Below, piece by piece: positions 21,601 through 33,834 of a DNA stretch of 64,000 nt; positions within the stretch are counted from its first letter, which is position 1; every line of letters starts with the position of its first letter. Location: NCBI GenBank assembly GCA_914767715.1, contig OU612072.1:22012001-22076000 (forward strand). Direction: 5' to 3'. Origin of the DNA: Membranipora membranacea (Eukaryota > Bryozoa > Gymnolaemata > Cheilostomatida > Membraniporidae). The notes beneath the pieces were generated by a model. That model was not told where the DNA came from. It made no database searches and worked only from the letters and a program-made list of their open reading frames with translations. Made by a program: the position numbers and the translations under genes.

Positions 21601-23834
21601 TAGTTGTTGCTCAGGATAATCTAAACTGATGATGATGACCAATATGCCTTCCTAAAATTCATAAATGTGTATGGCCGCTCACTACCTACCAACAAGCTTG
21701 CCACTTGATAGGTGTTATGCTGGAGTCAAAAAAGTTGCCGATAACAAACTATGGCAGACCTTATCTTATTGTTTTATACAACATTAATACAACTTAAATA
21801 GCTACACAGAATATGTACCATTGTTAGTTTATATTGTTTGTTTGTTTAATTTATGACTTCTCATCCGAGAATGCTTACATAATAAAAGTAGTGTGCTTTC
21901 AAAAGCCCCTCTAAAAATATATGAACAAAAATAAAATAAATCATTTCAAATGGCATAAAACTCAGACCTTATCAGTATTGAGGACTGCCAAATTTACATT
22001 CAGCAGATTCAGCTCTCAAATATGCAATCACTATCCTGCAGCAGTTTGATGAAATCAATCTCATTCACAACAAGTGAAATAGTAGCCATACCTTTTTTGA
22101 TTTTCCTAAAGGCTGTCAAGTACTATTGCCAAAATTCACTTTTATTATTCGTTGAGTGATTATAATTTGTTTAGTGGTGTTGGCATTTGCAGCGTAACAG
22201 TTGATAATCACTGAAAACCTATAGTAGTTGTAGTGGGACCTAATCCATGTTTATGCACAATAATTATCATAGGCAATGGATCTAAGTGATAATTAATTCC
22301 TATAATTACAGCTACAACAATTAATTACTGGCAAGAATCCAGTCAGACAGCCCAAATTTGAGTCCTTTGTGTCAAAATAAAAAAAATCTCAATATAAAAC
22401 ATTGTTGATAGCTAAAGACAAAACAGCCAGCTTTTACTGCGTGAATAGCATAAATTTTCCCAGGAAATAGGTTTCATTTAACTCTGGCAAAATTAATGTC
22501 AATACACAGCATTGAGTTTTGAATTTCGTTCGTACACACAATGGAGTTAGGGCTGATATCTTCCACAAGATACCATGCCGGTTACATGTTGAGTTATCAT
22601 CTAATTTTTTCAACTCCCAACACAAATTGCGATATTCTTGCTTAGCATCTTGTACACAACATTTACATTGATACTAAGTTTTTGACTCCTTATGCGGTCA
22701 AAATATCATCGATCCATATTGATATAGGTCGGAATTGTATTGACAAACTGTATGACAATGGACAATGTTTCTACAGTTCTTGAGTTCAATTTCATCAATG
22801 ACTTAGGTCAACGGCGATAAATTTGGATTCCAGGAGGAAGGCAAACAGCACAACCATAATTATAATGTTTAATGCAGCTTTGTTTGAGTGAATTAAAAAC
22901 AGGAATCCATCATCCCGAGTTAAACTCGAGATCACATTTTAAAGGATAATGATTTCAATGCTTGCTGCTCATGTGTTAATCTTACACCTGTCAAACTTTG
23001 CAAACTTTGATGATTATACTATGTGATCAAGTCAACCCAGGGATTAAATTTTGATCTCTTGGTGTGAAAGGTTTGATCCTACTGTTCCATCCATTCTGTT
23101 GTCACCGAAGTCTAAATATATTTTGACAAATCCTTGATTTTGTTTGCAGTGCGAAGATACTCATGTTAGTATCGCCTGAGCCTGATTTTCTGACAATATT
23201 TACAACTTTTTGATGGGGTCGTAATTTATAATTTGTAATTTTACTTTGCTGGACAATACTATAGTATAGCTTCTGAACGGAGGCAATTTTCATTGATTTA
23301 ATATCAGCAATTCTACTGCCAGCCAGTTATGATATTACAAAACTGAATGGCAGCTGCCCTACTCATTGGGGATAAATTTACTTTTACGATGGTAAACACT
23401 CTGATATCTATTATTTCGACTCCACATTATGGCGATGGCGATTGGGCATTTTCAAATTCCAAGAAAATTTTGAAGGTAATATAGTTTAAAAAAATTAAAC
23501 ACATTCAATCGATCTGTGGAAGTGATGTAACCATTTTCTTGACAGTTGGCTAAACATTGAGTTTGCCAAATTGAGATTGATTCCTAATAAAATGTAACAG
23601 AGATTGATGTGAAATGGTTCTTGAAAACAATTTCCATTGAGAACTAAAAGGCATTCAGATTGCATTACATTGTGGTAGCCAGTGTTTACCTTTCGGATTG
23701 ATTCTGACACTTCTCACTTGTGGGTGAGCACAATTCCAAAAAATTTTAAAATCAAGACACATACATACATACATGCGATATAGTTTTCGATGTGTTATTT
23801 CAATAGCATAATCCAAAAAACAAACTGAACATAC
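18641..23834. other. Intron sequence without recognised genes
   Basis: I see no exon. There is a run of 14 G at 19803-19816, a short tandem repeat of TGTTTTATTAGC-type units at about 21447-21505, and at 21770-21840 a segment related to 44565-44640 (ACACAGAATATGTACCAT). Around 20160-20640 the sequence has a less AT-rich, degenerate-retrotransposon look, but no domain could be confirmed. Confidence 0.45.
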
Positions 23835-23981
23835 CCTGAAGGTAACTCGGACAGATGACAATAACTCATATCCAGTTTCTCTAGTCTTGTAAGTCCTGAT
23901 AGCGTATCACTCAACTGATCATCTGTACTCAGATTGTTTTCACTGACATTCAGCTCCTTCAGTGATACCATCTTTGAAATG
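23835..23981 (-). CDS. LRR cassette exon (intact, 147 bp)
   Basis: Between acceptor ACCTTGCAG and donor GTATGT, phase 2 at both ends. It encodes two leucine-rich repeats: ISKMVSLKELNVSENNLST, then LSGLTRLEKLDMSYCHLSEL, ending LPSG through a split codon that joins in frame to the Roc-COR exon at 9643 or to another cassette. It is nearly identical in design to 30914-31060. That it belongs to the Roco-caspase gene is inference from strand, phase and the absence of any other gene between. Confidence 0.8.
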
Positions 23982-24070
23982 CTGCAAGGTACCAACAAAA
24001 CATTGAAATTTGTTCATAACAGAGAGTGGTGAAATCTGAATTCGACATTGATAATAAGATGTTGAAGGTT

Positions 24071-25110
24071 GCAGTCAATTGCATGCCTCTGAAAAATTCA
24101 AGGCGCCACATTTACATTATGGTTGTCAAGCTCTGATGTGAAATCATCAAGCAGTTTGACCGAGGCGTCAACTGTACCAATGTGCGTCTTGTAAGCAAAC
24201 TGTGATGGCTCTATTACCTCTGTCAATTTGGATCTCATTTATTTTATTATAACCTCCTCAGTAAGCTTGTCAAGGTGAAACATTATTGACACTGACTAAT
24301 GGTCTATGTGTTTGGGAGGGCTACGTTGGAGCTGAGTGGGCGCTCGGAGTGACAGGCTGAACTCTCACAGCTATCTACAATATTGTTGTCTGTTTGCCAG
24401 TTTAACCATTGAGTACAGTATTAAAACCTATACTAAAATGCAGCAACCAGCTCACAGATCGCTGTCGTTTATGACTCATTGAATAATACGCTATAGCAGA
24501 GAGGAGTTTAGAAACTCAAAATCTCAGGACGTTGCCTCTACCATCTGTCCTAATACTGGAGTCTGATATGCATTTGGAGCCTCATAATCTGGTAGAAATC
24601 CCACCTCATGTATAAGTTGGATGTTGAGAAGTCAACATCATCTGAAGGCTTCCAGACATGGATCTCAGTGGAGGGTGAAGAAGATGTTTGCTTGCCTCTA
24701 AATGTCATATTGAATTTGATGCAATCTGCATCGGAAATTCAAGTTAAATGCAAGAGAGCCCAAATCCGACCAATCCATAGGGTTGCTTGCCCCTCCAAAC
24801 ACAAAGACTATCAGCCAGGGTCAATATTGTTTCACCTTGGATTCTCTCTACCTGGGATTCTCTCCTGGGTAGGAGATCGGGCGAGCTAGCCGGATATCCA
24901 GTGAAGGGAAAGGGGAAAACTTCTCAAGACGGGCAAACTGCATAAAACTCAATCTAGTTACAAATTTAATCATAGTTACGGACTGGGGTCAGTTTGGGAG
25001 CATCCAATGAGAAAGTTATAAAGCATGATAAATTATCTACCAGAGGAAATCAACTTAAGTAATCAGTGACTATGCTAAATGAGTGAAACAAATTAGCACC
25101 AAGTAACAAC
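24071..25110. mobile_element. LINE-derived chimeric repeat, copy A
   Basis: This is about 1 kb, matching 33835-34882 closely over its length. The plus frame at 24608-24889 holds reverse-transcriptase-like KRAQIRPIHRVACPSKHKDY and SILFHLG. The left part (24100-24300) on the minus strand holds RT sequence (KLTEVIEPSQFAYKTHIGTV). So pieces of one RT lie on opposite strands in one repeat. Both are degenerate. Confidence 0.65.
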
Positions 25111-27390
25111 ACCTGACAATAAGATGTTGGTCTTGTACCATTGCCTGAACAATTGTTCAATACCAGTGAGTGGATGGTATAATTCAGATCTAATTTTTCA
25201 AAATTTCACACTAATGACATTTTTGGTTTCAGGAGTTCCGACCAGATTTGCAGTTAATTTTCTGATAAACTAGTTGAGCACACCATAAATTGTGGAATTT
25301 GAGTGAAAAAAGGTAAACTCAAACACCACCCAAGGTAATATCACAACCCCACAAGCCTGTTGCTCATTACATAGATTCAACGATCAATGTTGCATTTCTA
25401 ATTATTACACAATGTAAAGTTTTATCTCTGCAGGTGAGAACCCATGCCGCGCTGACAGTGGTCAACAAGACAAAGTCACTGTTTATGAATCACACTACCG
25501 TAACGATATATGACACATATACAGAGGCGATATTGCAGCAATTTATGCTGCATTTCATATCAAATTGCGATGGCCTGAAATCCTTCTATGTAGCCAACAT
25601 CAAGTCTGTAATCGCCTACGCCTGCACTGCATGTATAATCTGCTATGAGAAACCAATAAAAAAGACTAGAGAGGCCTCATTCACTTCAATTTCTTTAATC
25701 ATAATTAATCTGTGATTATCTCTTTTCCTAAGAGAGATACAGTTATATAGTTTTTTTCATCATAAAATTCAGCTATGTCTTGATTGTACTAGGAGATAGA
25801 TCATATCAAACAATTTCCTGAAGGTTTTTTATCCTAGCTGTTTTAAAAGTGGTCTTCATTCCTGATCCTTGCTGATTTCTTTTAAATAATCCAGTTAATC
25901 AAATGGGACTTCGAGCATTATTCAGGAAGTTTATGTTTTTGTGTGTATATTGAAAAAAACAGAAACGAAATCGAATAACTGGATGCCAAGATATTCACCT
26001 GTAAAGGCCATTTTTGGAAAAGTGCACAAGATCGCGAATGTGTATGTAATCGTGCCCAACACAATTGATGTTTTTTTTGGACTTTATTGGCATAAATTTC
26101 ATTCAATGAGAATCTTGAAGGTTTTAAATGTTTGAAGGTTTTAAAAAGTTAATATCACACAGTTTCTTCATGCATAATCCAACTTTGAAATAGGTATGAT
26201 ATAGATGCTTCCACTTAATTTAAATGACCAAGCTGTCAGGTTTACCATTTTCGTTGCTAATCAGGAAGTTCAATTGTGTTTTGGGTTATGGTTGTAATTT
26301 GTTGGTTTGTGGATTGATTTATGAAAATTTTGATTAAATAATTATAATTATTCGATTTATTTTCAGAATAAAATAATGGTCCTGGATCCTATGGTTCTGT
26401 GGTCAGTTAATGGTACTTGCTCAATTAGACTCAGTGGCTGAAAATATTAAACTTGGGATATGAGACTATAGATGATTCTAACAATTAATCAACAAGACCT
26501 CAGCGGTAAGCAGCATGACTAGTGTACAATGTGCAAAAGTAACACTGCTGAGCACTGGTTTCAATTTGGTTTGGTTGTCAAGTATTTTAACTAGTTTCTA
26601 TTTTGATTCATAAAATTGTACAGAATTTTGGTTTCAGAAAATTGGTGAAACAGTCCCAAGCTGTGTTTCGCTATAAGGTGGTATTTAAAAACTAATTTGT
26701 CTTATTTCATGTCCAATGATATGGAGACAAATACCTCAATACTAATTTATAGTGTTTTGCCTTAAGATTGGCTCAAATATTCAAATAATGGGATGTCATT
26801 AGTATCCCTCAACCTAAATCTGGATACCTGTCAGAGTAGGGTTAATGTCACTGTGGTTCTGTGTGTTGATGTCCTGAACTATATTGCTGTGGTAATATTG
26901 GCTATCATCTGCTCTGTGAATATGTCAACTTAGTGCTGTTGCCCAGTGCAGCTTAAAGTGGCAGACAACCACAAAACTTATATTTTGATATTTGATGCAT
27001 AATAATGTACTCCTTCTAAATTTGGATACTATAAATAAATTTCAAATTTGAAAATTCTTCTCAATATTGTCTAGCACTGAATAATCGTTAATTTCCTCAT
27101 TACTCATTGGTACTGACATCTAACTACTTGTTTACAAAACTCTCGTACCATTTCCACGTAACATTTTTGCACTAACAGCCCAGTTGGTAATGAAATAAAA
27201 TATATCCACATACGATCAAACGTTTGTGTATTTTAAATTTAAATTGACAAATGCAAAACAGCCGCCTGTCGAAGCTGTCCTGTTTTTCATTTTATGATCC
27301 TTGATTATGTGAGGAGACAACTTGCGTCACAGGAATTATCAGATGAAGCTTTCATAGTAATATTGTGTACTGCATTCCGACTCCCCAGTA
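25111..27390. other. Intron sequence without recognised genes
   Basis: Nothing coding can be supported. The open frame at 25434-25715 (plus) has no recognisable domain. Confidence 0.4.
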
Positions 27391-27399
27391 AATGACCGC

Positions 27400-30300
27400 G
27401 TGAGACATTATTATATTGTAAGCAGCAGTATCGAATGTTGCCACCAGCACGGAGACATCACTACAAGCTTCACAACCATGGTAAATGTGCCAACTAACAC
27501 CATCAGATACTCTAGAAATGAGCTGCTGAATCTCAGATCAATGAGCTTCCTCCTGAGGAAGTTCATTGCTCAGATACTCTTCTGGGAATGGCATCCATTT
27601 TGACTGGACATATATTGACACCATTACATCACATCACCGACGCCCGATCCACAAACATAAATACCAAGGAATAGAGGCAATTATAAGCTCCAGGCTTCTA
27701 CAACATAGGCAACAAAAGAACTATAGAAATCTGATCACTAATACTACCACTAATTGATCAGAATGGAGAGGTATACACCTGAGAGTGCTGGGGGCTGGAA
27801 CAATCAACAATGAAAGCTCCCCCAGTGGGACTCGAACCCACAACACCTGAGGCACTAATCGCCTGGCAGTGAACCGATTGCGCCATCTCACCATCCCCAA
27901 AAAAAAAAGGGTTGATGGCGCTATTCACCACTCGGAGTTGTGTTCTCTCATCCCACAGCACATTCCAATCCACCATTGCCACCCTATGAAACACAGCGTA
28001 CGTGTTAAGGTTATTGGCCTTACATGGCCCATTGCTGGGACCCCTTGTAGTAGGTTAAGCTGTCTCTCCAGCTTGTCAGCATGTCTTTCCATGCTGTCAC
28101 ATGTCTTTCCATGAGTCAGTCAGTAGACAAGTACACAGGAGAGGTATACACCCGAGGGTGCTGGGGGCTGGAACAATCAACAATGAAAGCTCCCCCAGTG
28201 GGACTCGAATTCACAACTCCTGCGGCACTAATCGCCTGGCAGTGAATAGCAAGCGCGTTAACCGATTGCGCCATCTCACCATCCCCAAAAAAGAATGGGT
28301 CAATGGCGCTAATTAGATAGCCCGCTATTCACTACTCGGAGTTGTGTTCTCTCATCCCAATTAGATAATGAAACCTTCAGCCTAGCACCAAGGACCGGAT
28401 CCAGCGGTGTGAATGGGGAAGCAGGGGTGCATCATCATGTCGACATCATTGGTCGACCTCCCACCATGGCTAAGGTCCAACATTTTTGACAGGCGCACAA
28501 TGTCTGAATTCTGGTATTAGGGAAGAAGAAGATGTCTGGCAGCACGAGTCCGGCAACAGCCGTCGACAGTCTACCAAATCAGCATAAAAACGACCAAACC
28601 TGAAACGAGTACACTGAACGAGAATCACCCAAACCAACTCCACCAGAACGACAACTGCCTGGAGTGCTTGCCACTAACATGAGATCCATCACTGCCGACA
28701 ATAACGAACTGCTACAATTGACACCGGGAAATGATATTATAATGCTCGCCGAAACTTGGCACACTAGCGCGAAAGAAAACATCACCACCTTACCAGACTA
28801 CAATCTCTACACATCAAATCGTGTCAGCAACCGAACTGGAGGAGGAGTAGACATCTACTGCAAATCCAGTTTGACCACCAAACTCTCACAAATACACAAG
28901 CTCCACTGTCTCATCTCTATGGATAAAATTGGAGCGAGAGGATAAATTACCAGCCATTATCTATGGAGTAATGTACTATCCAGGAGGATTCAATAAACAC
29001 CAGAAGGCAGATCTTAGAGACCACATCCACGACTGCATTACAAAATGCCTCACAAAAATTCCAAACGCTGAACTGCTGATACATGGGGATTTTAACGACC
29101 TAAATGCAACACCAATCTGCCAAACCTTTGATCTAGATCAGCTGATCACTTTTGCTACGAGAGGTAATGCTACACTCGATTTTGTTATGACCAATGTGAA
29201 TGAGTACAGAAATTCCAACACCAGAAAGCTTGCCCCCATTGGATCTAATGACCACTGTGTAATACAAATAGATGCACCCAAACAATTGCGATCTAAATAT
29301 GTCACCAAAACAAAACACATGGTCACAGAGAACTCAATGAGCAATCATGGTCCGTCATATATAATACAGATGATGTGAGTACAAAAGTAGAGCGCTTTCA
29401 ACAAACAACTCATTTAATATTCACTAAACACTGTCCGAAAAGGAATGTTAAGGTGAAATCTGGGAAACCCCTCTTAGAGAATCCCAAAACAATCAATAAT
29501 TGAGACGATTAAAGGAGAAACTCCATCGGAACTAATCAAGAGCTTCCTAACAGACAGAGCAGCCTCATTGGTGATAAGACAAACAGACATCAAATCTAAT
29601 GAGCGTCCTGTGAACATCGGAGTGCCGCAAGGAAGCCTTCCGGGTCCTGTCCTATGGAACATCTTTGTTGATGACATGCCAGCAGAGTCAGGTAGTGTAA
29701 TGAAGTATGCAGTTGACAGCACAGCATACTGCGATATAACAGCCAACAACACCTCAACGCTACAAGCCGCAGCTAATGACATCTCAACTTGGAGTGGGAG
29801 TAATCTCCTCTCCATGAATACAAAGAAGACCAAAACCATGACTCTGAATCTCAGAAGTGCTCCACCTGTTAACACAATTACGATCAGAGATGAGATGAGA
29901 ATATCGAAAATATCTCCACCTTCATACTGCTCGGTGTAATTGTAGACTCCCATCTATCCTTCTTTCACCATGTTGACAACCTTGTGCAGAATTACAGATC
30001 TAAGTGCCACCGTCTGACCAAACTAAAGCGTTATGGAGTATCAAAATCTAGTTTACTGCATGCCTACAAAGCCAACATACTATCTGTAGCGACATACGCA
30101 GCTCCTCCATGGTTCCCTTATGTTACCAGTCATAGCGTGGAACAACTGGAGACAATAAAGTCACTCGCACTCAAAATCATCTACCCATGCTGTGAAAGCT
30201 ATGACCCAAGATCTAAAACTGCAGACATTGAAAAAATATGCGACCAACACCAGGTGATATGTGTCATATACTGCCAGAAGAAATTGGGACATGCATAAAC

Positions 30301-30595
30301 ACCTGCTTCCTGAGCCATGCAGACCTCGCAGAACAAGACTGAGCTGGAATAACAGCCGAACCATACCCCGTAACACTGCACTAGCCAGCAGATGTCTCTT
30401 CATCAAATATGGGAATATGATGTGAAATGTCGCCCTATGCTGACAGTGATGATCTCCTCTTTTTGAATTTTTATTAAATACTTATTATGCTGTACTGTTA
30501 TATTTCATTTTTTATTGTAAATCAGATCAGTAGTATACATTTTTCAATGTATTTAGATCGATAATAATGTATTCATCAATCAATCAATCATTAGG
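27400..30595 (+). mobile_element. Degenerate CR1/L2-like LINE, SINE inside
   Basis: The 5' piece at 27500-27760 (NTIRYSRNELLNLRSM, then RRPIHKHKYQGIEAIISSRL) is separated by SINE copies from the endonuclease part at 28664-29378. There, NMRSITADNNELLQL, NDIIMLAETWH, LLIHGDFND and SNDHCVIQI are apurinic-endonuclease motifs; a frameshift lies near 28930. The RT resumes at 29530-29940 (NIGVPQGSLPGPVLWNIFVD; the active-site region reads MKYAVDSTAY in place of FADD) and the C-terminal part runs 29984-30298. The first RT motifs are deleted near 29400-29520. It ends in (ATCA)n at about 30570-30590, a tail typical of this clade. Confidence 0.75.
27765..28375 (-). mobile_element. Two tandem copies of a tRNA-derived SINE
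   Basis: Copies start at 27765 and 28138 (both GAGAGGTATACACC.GAG.GTGCTGG). On the minus strand each has a tRNA-like head: GATGGCGCAATCGGTTAACG (A box) and GAGTTGTGAATTCGAGTCCC (B box), with TGCCAGGCGATTAGTGCC between. Copy 1 lacks 14 bases (TAGCAAGCGCGTTA in copy 2). The stem ends do not pair as a real tRNA, so these are SINE heads, not tRNA genes. They interrupt the LINE. A fragment recurs near 49450-49480. Confidence 0.75.
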
Positions 30596-30697
30596 ATGAA
30601 TGTATGGTTGGAGAAATCCTTTTGCGTGTATGATTCCCTTAAATAATTAGTGGCATAGTTGAGGTTAATCCCGGACAATCCACAGAAAAAACTACCT

Positions 30698-30711
30698 CCC
30701 CCCCCCCCCCC
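30698..30711. repeat. Run of 14 C
   Basis: Homopolymer at the 3' flank of the LINE. Similar runs are at 51436-51453 (18 C), 11487-11498 (G) and 19803-19816 (G). Assembly length errors are likely at such sites. Confidence 0.9.
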
Positions 30712-30913
30712 GCATAGCTTAGTTAATCTGTGTAGTAGGTATTACTGAGTGAATATTGCTGGTTTGTACAGCCAAAATGTGATTAAGACCTATGTCTTCG
30801 GATGACGGAGGACAACTGTTAAATTGGACCTGAATGTTTTACCAGCAAAATGGATTCTAGATTGAAAGCTGAGGGTCTTAGTATAGTATCCTGATCAATA
30901 AAACTGAACCTAC

Positions 30914-31060
30914 CCTGAAGGTAACTTGACCAGATGACATTTAATCAAATCCAGTTTCTCTAGTCTTGTAAGTCCTGATAGTTTATCACCCAACTGATCA
31001 TCTGTACTCAGATTGTTACCTCCGACATCCAGCACCTTCAGTAAGACCATCTTTGATATG
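30914..31060 (-). CDS. LRR cassette exon (intact, 147 bp)
   Basis: Acceptor AATTGCAG, donor GTAGGT, phase 2 at both ends. It encodes two LRRs: ISKMVLLKVLDVGGNNLST, then LSGLTRLEKLDLIKCHLVKL, ending LPSG. It is the closest relative of 23835-23981; the second halves are almost identical, so this is a fairly recent cassette duplication. It splices in frame to either neighbour. Confidence 0.8.
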
Positions 31061-32720
31061 CTGCAATTATTTTGTTCAGTCATCATCAATGATGATGGGT
31101 TTGAATGCAATGCGATAGTGTAGCATGGTTAGTGAAAACGTTTAAAATAAGCAAATAATTAATTATTTCTTGTAGATCAGTCTGGTTGTCATAGTAACTC
31201 ATGAAAAAGTAAAAAGAGCTCTTACACTGCTTTTCGATACAACATTCTTGGGTCAATCTCAAGCTTACTAAAAAAAGGGTGAGACTAATTTGGCCTTTCA
31301 CAGTTGTGATCTCCTGAAAGAAAGTACTGGGCTCGAGCGGCGTAGCCAAGTATTGACCTGATGTTAGTAAAATAAAAGGTCAGTAATCCACGTTTGTCTA
31401 TACGATAGTCTAAAAATTCCTGACTAGAGTCTATTGCTACATTTTGTTTCTATAAACTCTTCAAGTTTGTCGGATGATAGCTTATTATGAATAAAAAATT
31501 AGAGGAATTTCGTGTAGGCACTAGGGGACAATAAAAATCATAAATCACTACACCCTGTTATTAATTTAAGCTGTAATAGCTCAAGGTGGGTGTTCATGAC
31601 TCATTCTTTACAAAAATCAGCTGCATGTCATTATCAGCAGCCCATCACTGCCTCCTAAATACTGAGGTGGCTACTGGTGATGTGTGACTGAGGTCAACCA
31701 CCGAGATGTAAAACATTGTATCGTCTGCATATTTTATGTGGTTAAACAACTAGGTGGATCAATTTTATTCATGTATCAAATTATTCTCTAATCCTTCAGC
31801 TCCGTAATGATGTGCTTCTTTAGAAAATTGGTCCACTCTTAGTGCATTTCATATCTATCGCAGTAGACGCCTTCCCGAAAACGCTCACATCAAGCCAGGC
31901 TAATATTTTGTGACGTCAGAGAGCTGTTTGAGTGATCAGCCTATTGTAAAATCAAAACAAACAGTGCTATCTTGTATTCAATACAGCAGAAAATGGGAAA
32001 ATCCATGGTGCTGATTTTCATTTTCCACTATGAGCCTATGCACCCACATCTCAATCGCAACCTCATGGAAGGGCACTGGCATCCCCATCCCCAAATTTGA
32101 GATATGATGGTCTAAAAAGTCAGCTTTTTTGTGTGATTTCTACAAATGTAGGTCAACACAGAGCACCAAACTAAGGCTATATTGTGTAGTAAGATATTCT
32201 ATGAAAGGCCCCCATTGAATACAATACACCACTGAAATCTACTGGCTAAGTAAACAAACTTTGAATTTTATATTACAACAAGCACGGCGGTGTGTGTGTG
32301 TGTGTGTGCGCTCGCGCATGTCCGATTGAGAATAAATGACACATACTATAAACTGAGGTAAGACGCAGGTCAGATAATAAAATAATCCAGCGATAGCTGA
32401 GTCATCGGCTGCACGAAGATTGTGAAAATAAGGCGAAGGGAAAGGAGATCAAGAATTTTTAGACATTAGCATTCCAATTTATTATAGTTTTAGACTTTAG
32501 ATAAGATAAAGCTTTAGACATTAACTGTGTTACTGTTCTCATATTCTTGAAACTGATAAGCTTATAGTATGCCTTATGTATAATTATGTGGACTTTACTG
32601 AGGACCTGCTGCTTTTGCCATCCATTGTATATTTATAATTGGAGATTTTTAATTGATCAAACTTTATCAGCAGACAAAAATTCTATGTGATGATAAAATT
32701 CTAAATAATGTGCTGGGTAG

Positions 32721-32783
32721 ATGGCGAGCCGAGGTAAATCCAAAAAATACTGTGCTGCGGCTAACTGTGACAAAGATTCTTGA
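32721..32783 (+). pseudogene. THAP-domain N-terminal remnant
   Basis: The frame MASRGKSKKYCAAANCDKDS then meets TGA. KYCAAANC matches the start of a THAP zinc finger (M...C...NC), with the first two zinc-binding cysteines present. The rest of the finger (second C..H pair) cannot be followed in any frame. It lies centrally in the TIR element. Confidence 0.4.
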
Positions 32784-33233
32784 TATTTTGTAAAAAATGG
32801 CCAGAACACAAAACATCAACCAAGACACAATTTTTTGCTGGTTATGTAAATCAAAATCTATTTGTCATCAATTATTGTACTGTCCATTGAAATATTATTG
32901 TCATTCCGCTTGAGAAACAAGCCTACCTCTGCATGCATATCCTCCACGGTCAGTTCTTGTGAAGAAACATATTCCTTCACCATCAGTTGCCTGCCCCATT
33001 CCTCTAGAATGGCCCCAGAAGCTTCATTTTCTGAATCAACAGATTCGTCACTTCGATAACATCGGTTATCTGACGACATTATTGCCAACGAAATATTTTG
33101 CCCAAAACCAAGGATCGTAACTTTAATAACGGCTGTTGAATAATGTTAGACAAATTGATCATCGCTAATAAACTAACTCTGGCTTTGTGAATTGGGGCTC
33201 GTATCATTCTATGGTCATGTATGTTTATACGAT

Positions 33234-33278
33234 GAGCATATCACAGAGTAAGGATATATCCTTACTCTGTGAGCATAT
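33234..33278. mobile_element. Minimal palindromic insertion with target duplication
   Basis: A perfect 30-bp palindrome (CACAGAGTAAGGATA plus its complement, 33242-33271) sits between two copies of GAGCATAT or AGCATAT (33234-33241; 33271-33278). It looks like two terminal repeats with nothing between. The same end, CCTTACTCTGTG, occurs at about 52326. A 7-8 bp duplication suits a hAT-like element. It is nested inside the THAP element. Confidence 0.65.
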
Positions 33279-33834
33279 TTTGCAGTCATCGATGAGGTAA
33301 TTTATTATGAGCCGCAATAATGTTAGATTTGACAGCAATGTGATATTTTATGTGGGAGAGCCTTGTCAAAGATTATAAAACATAGGCCATGTAGACATAA
33401 CCGCATCCACTAGGATACTGTGTGTAGTCAACAAAGATGTTGATGAGTGACCTATTTAGCTAAAGTTGTTGAGGAATTTCTATCAACACAGCGCACTAAC
33501 AGCTCTGTGACGTCAAATATCACACCCTTTTCAGGGTTAATTTTATGCAGCGTTATTAGGAAGGCTTCTACTGCGATAGATATAAAATGCACTTAGAGTG
33601 GACCAATTTTTTAAAGAAGCATATCATAACTGAGGTGAAGTATCAGAGAATAATGTGATGCATAAGTAATATTGAGCCACCTAGTGGTTTAAAGCCATCC
33701 CAAGCCAGGTCGTTGGAATACAAGAACCATATTACCATTTTTTACACATTGTCTCGGTTATCCAAAAATTTAGATATAAGTTGGGGGATATGAGGGTTGA
33801 AATTGTAACCCTCTAACTTCTGGAAAAGTACAGC

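Larger units (their letters stand above)
31740..33690. mobile_element. TIR DNA transposon with THAP-like start
   Basis: About 190 bases at 31740-31928 match the reverse complement of 33500-33690 (for example TCTATCGCAGTAGA.GCCTTCC, AATTGGTCCACTCT.AGTGCATTT and CACCTAGT.GTTTAA at the outer ends). The 1.95-kb body holds a THAP-like N-terminus (32721) and an open frame on the other strand (33088-32858, EASGAILEEWGRQLMVKEYV) of unknown identity. THAP domains occur in P-element transposases, so P superfamily is a reasonable guess, not shown. There is no complete transposase. Confidence 0.7.

Noticed and set aside
27818-27894. tRNA gene
   Set aside because: A- and B-box-like sequences are present, but the acceptor ends do not pair and copy 1 has a 14-base deletion. 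It is a SINE head.
29474-29953. 159-codon minus-strand ORF
   Set aside because: It is antisense to the LINE reverse transcriptase, whose motifs are clear on the plus strand.
32291-32320. CRISPR-like or regulatory repeat at the GT run
   Set aside because: It is a simple GT/GC microsatellite; no spacer-repeat structure is present anywhere in the window.
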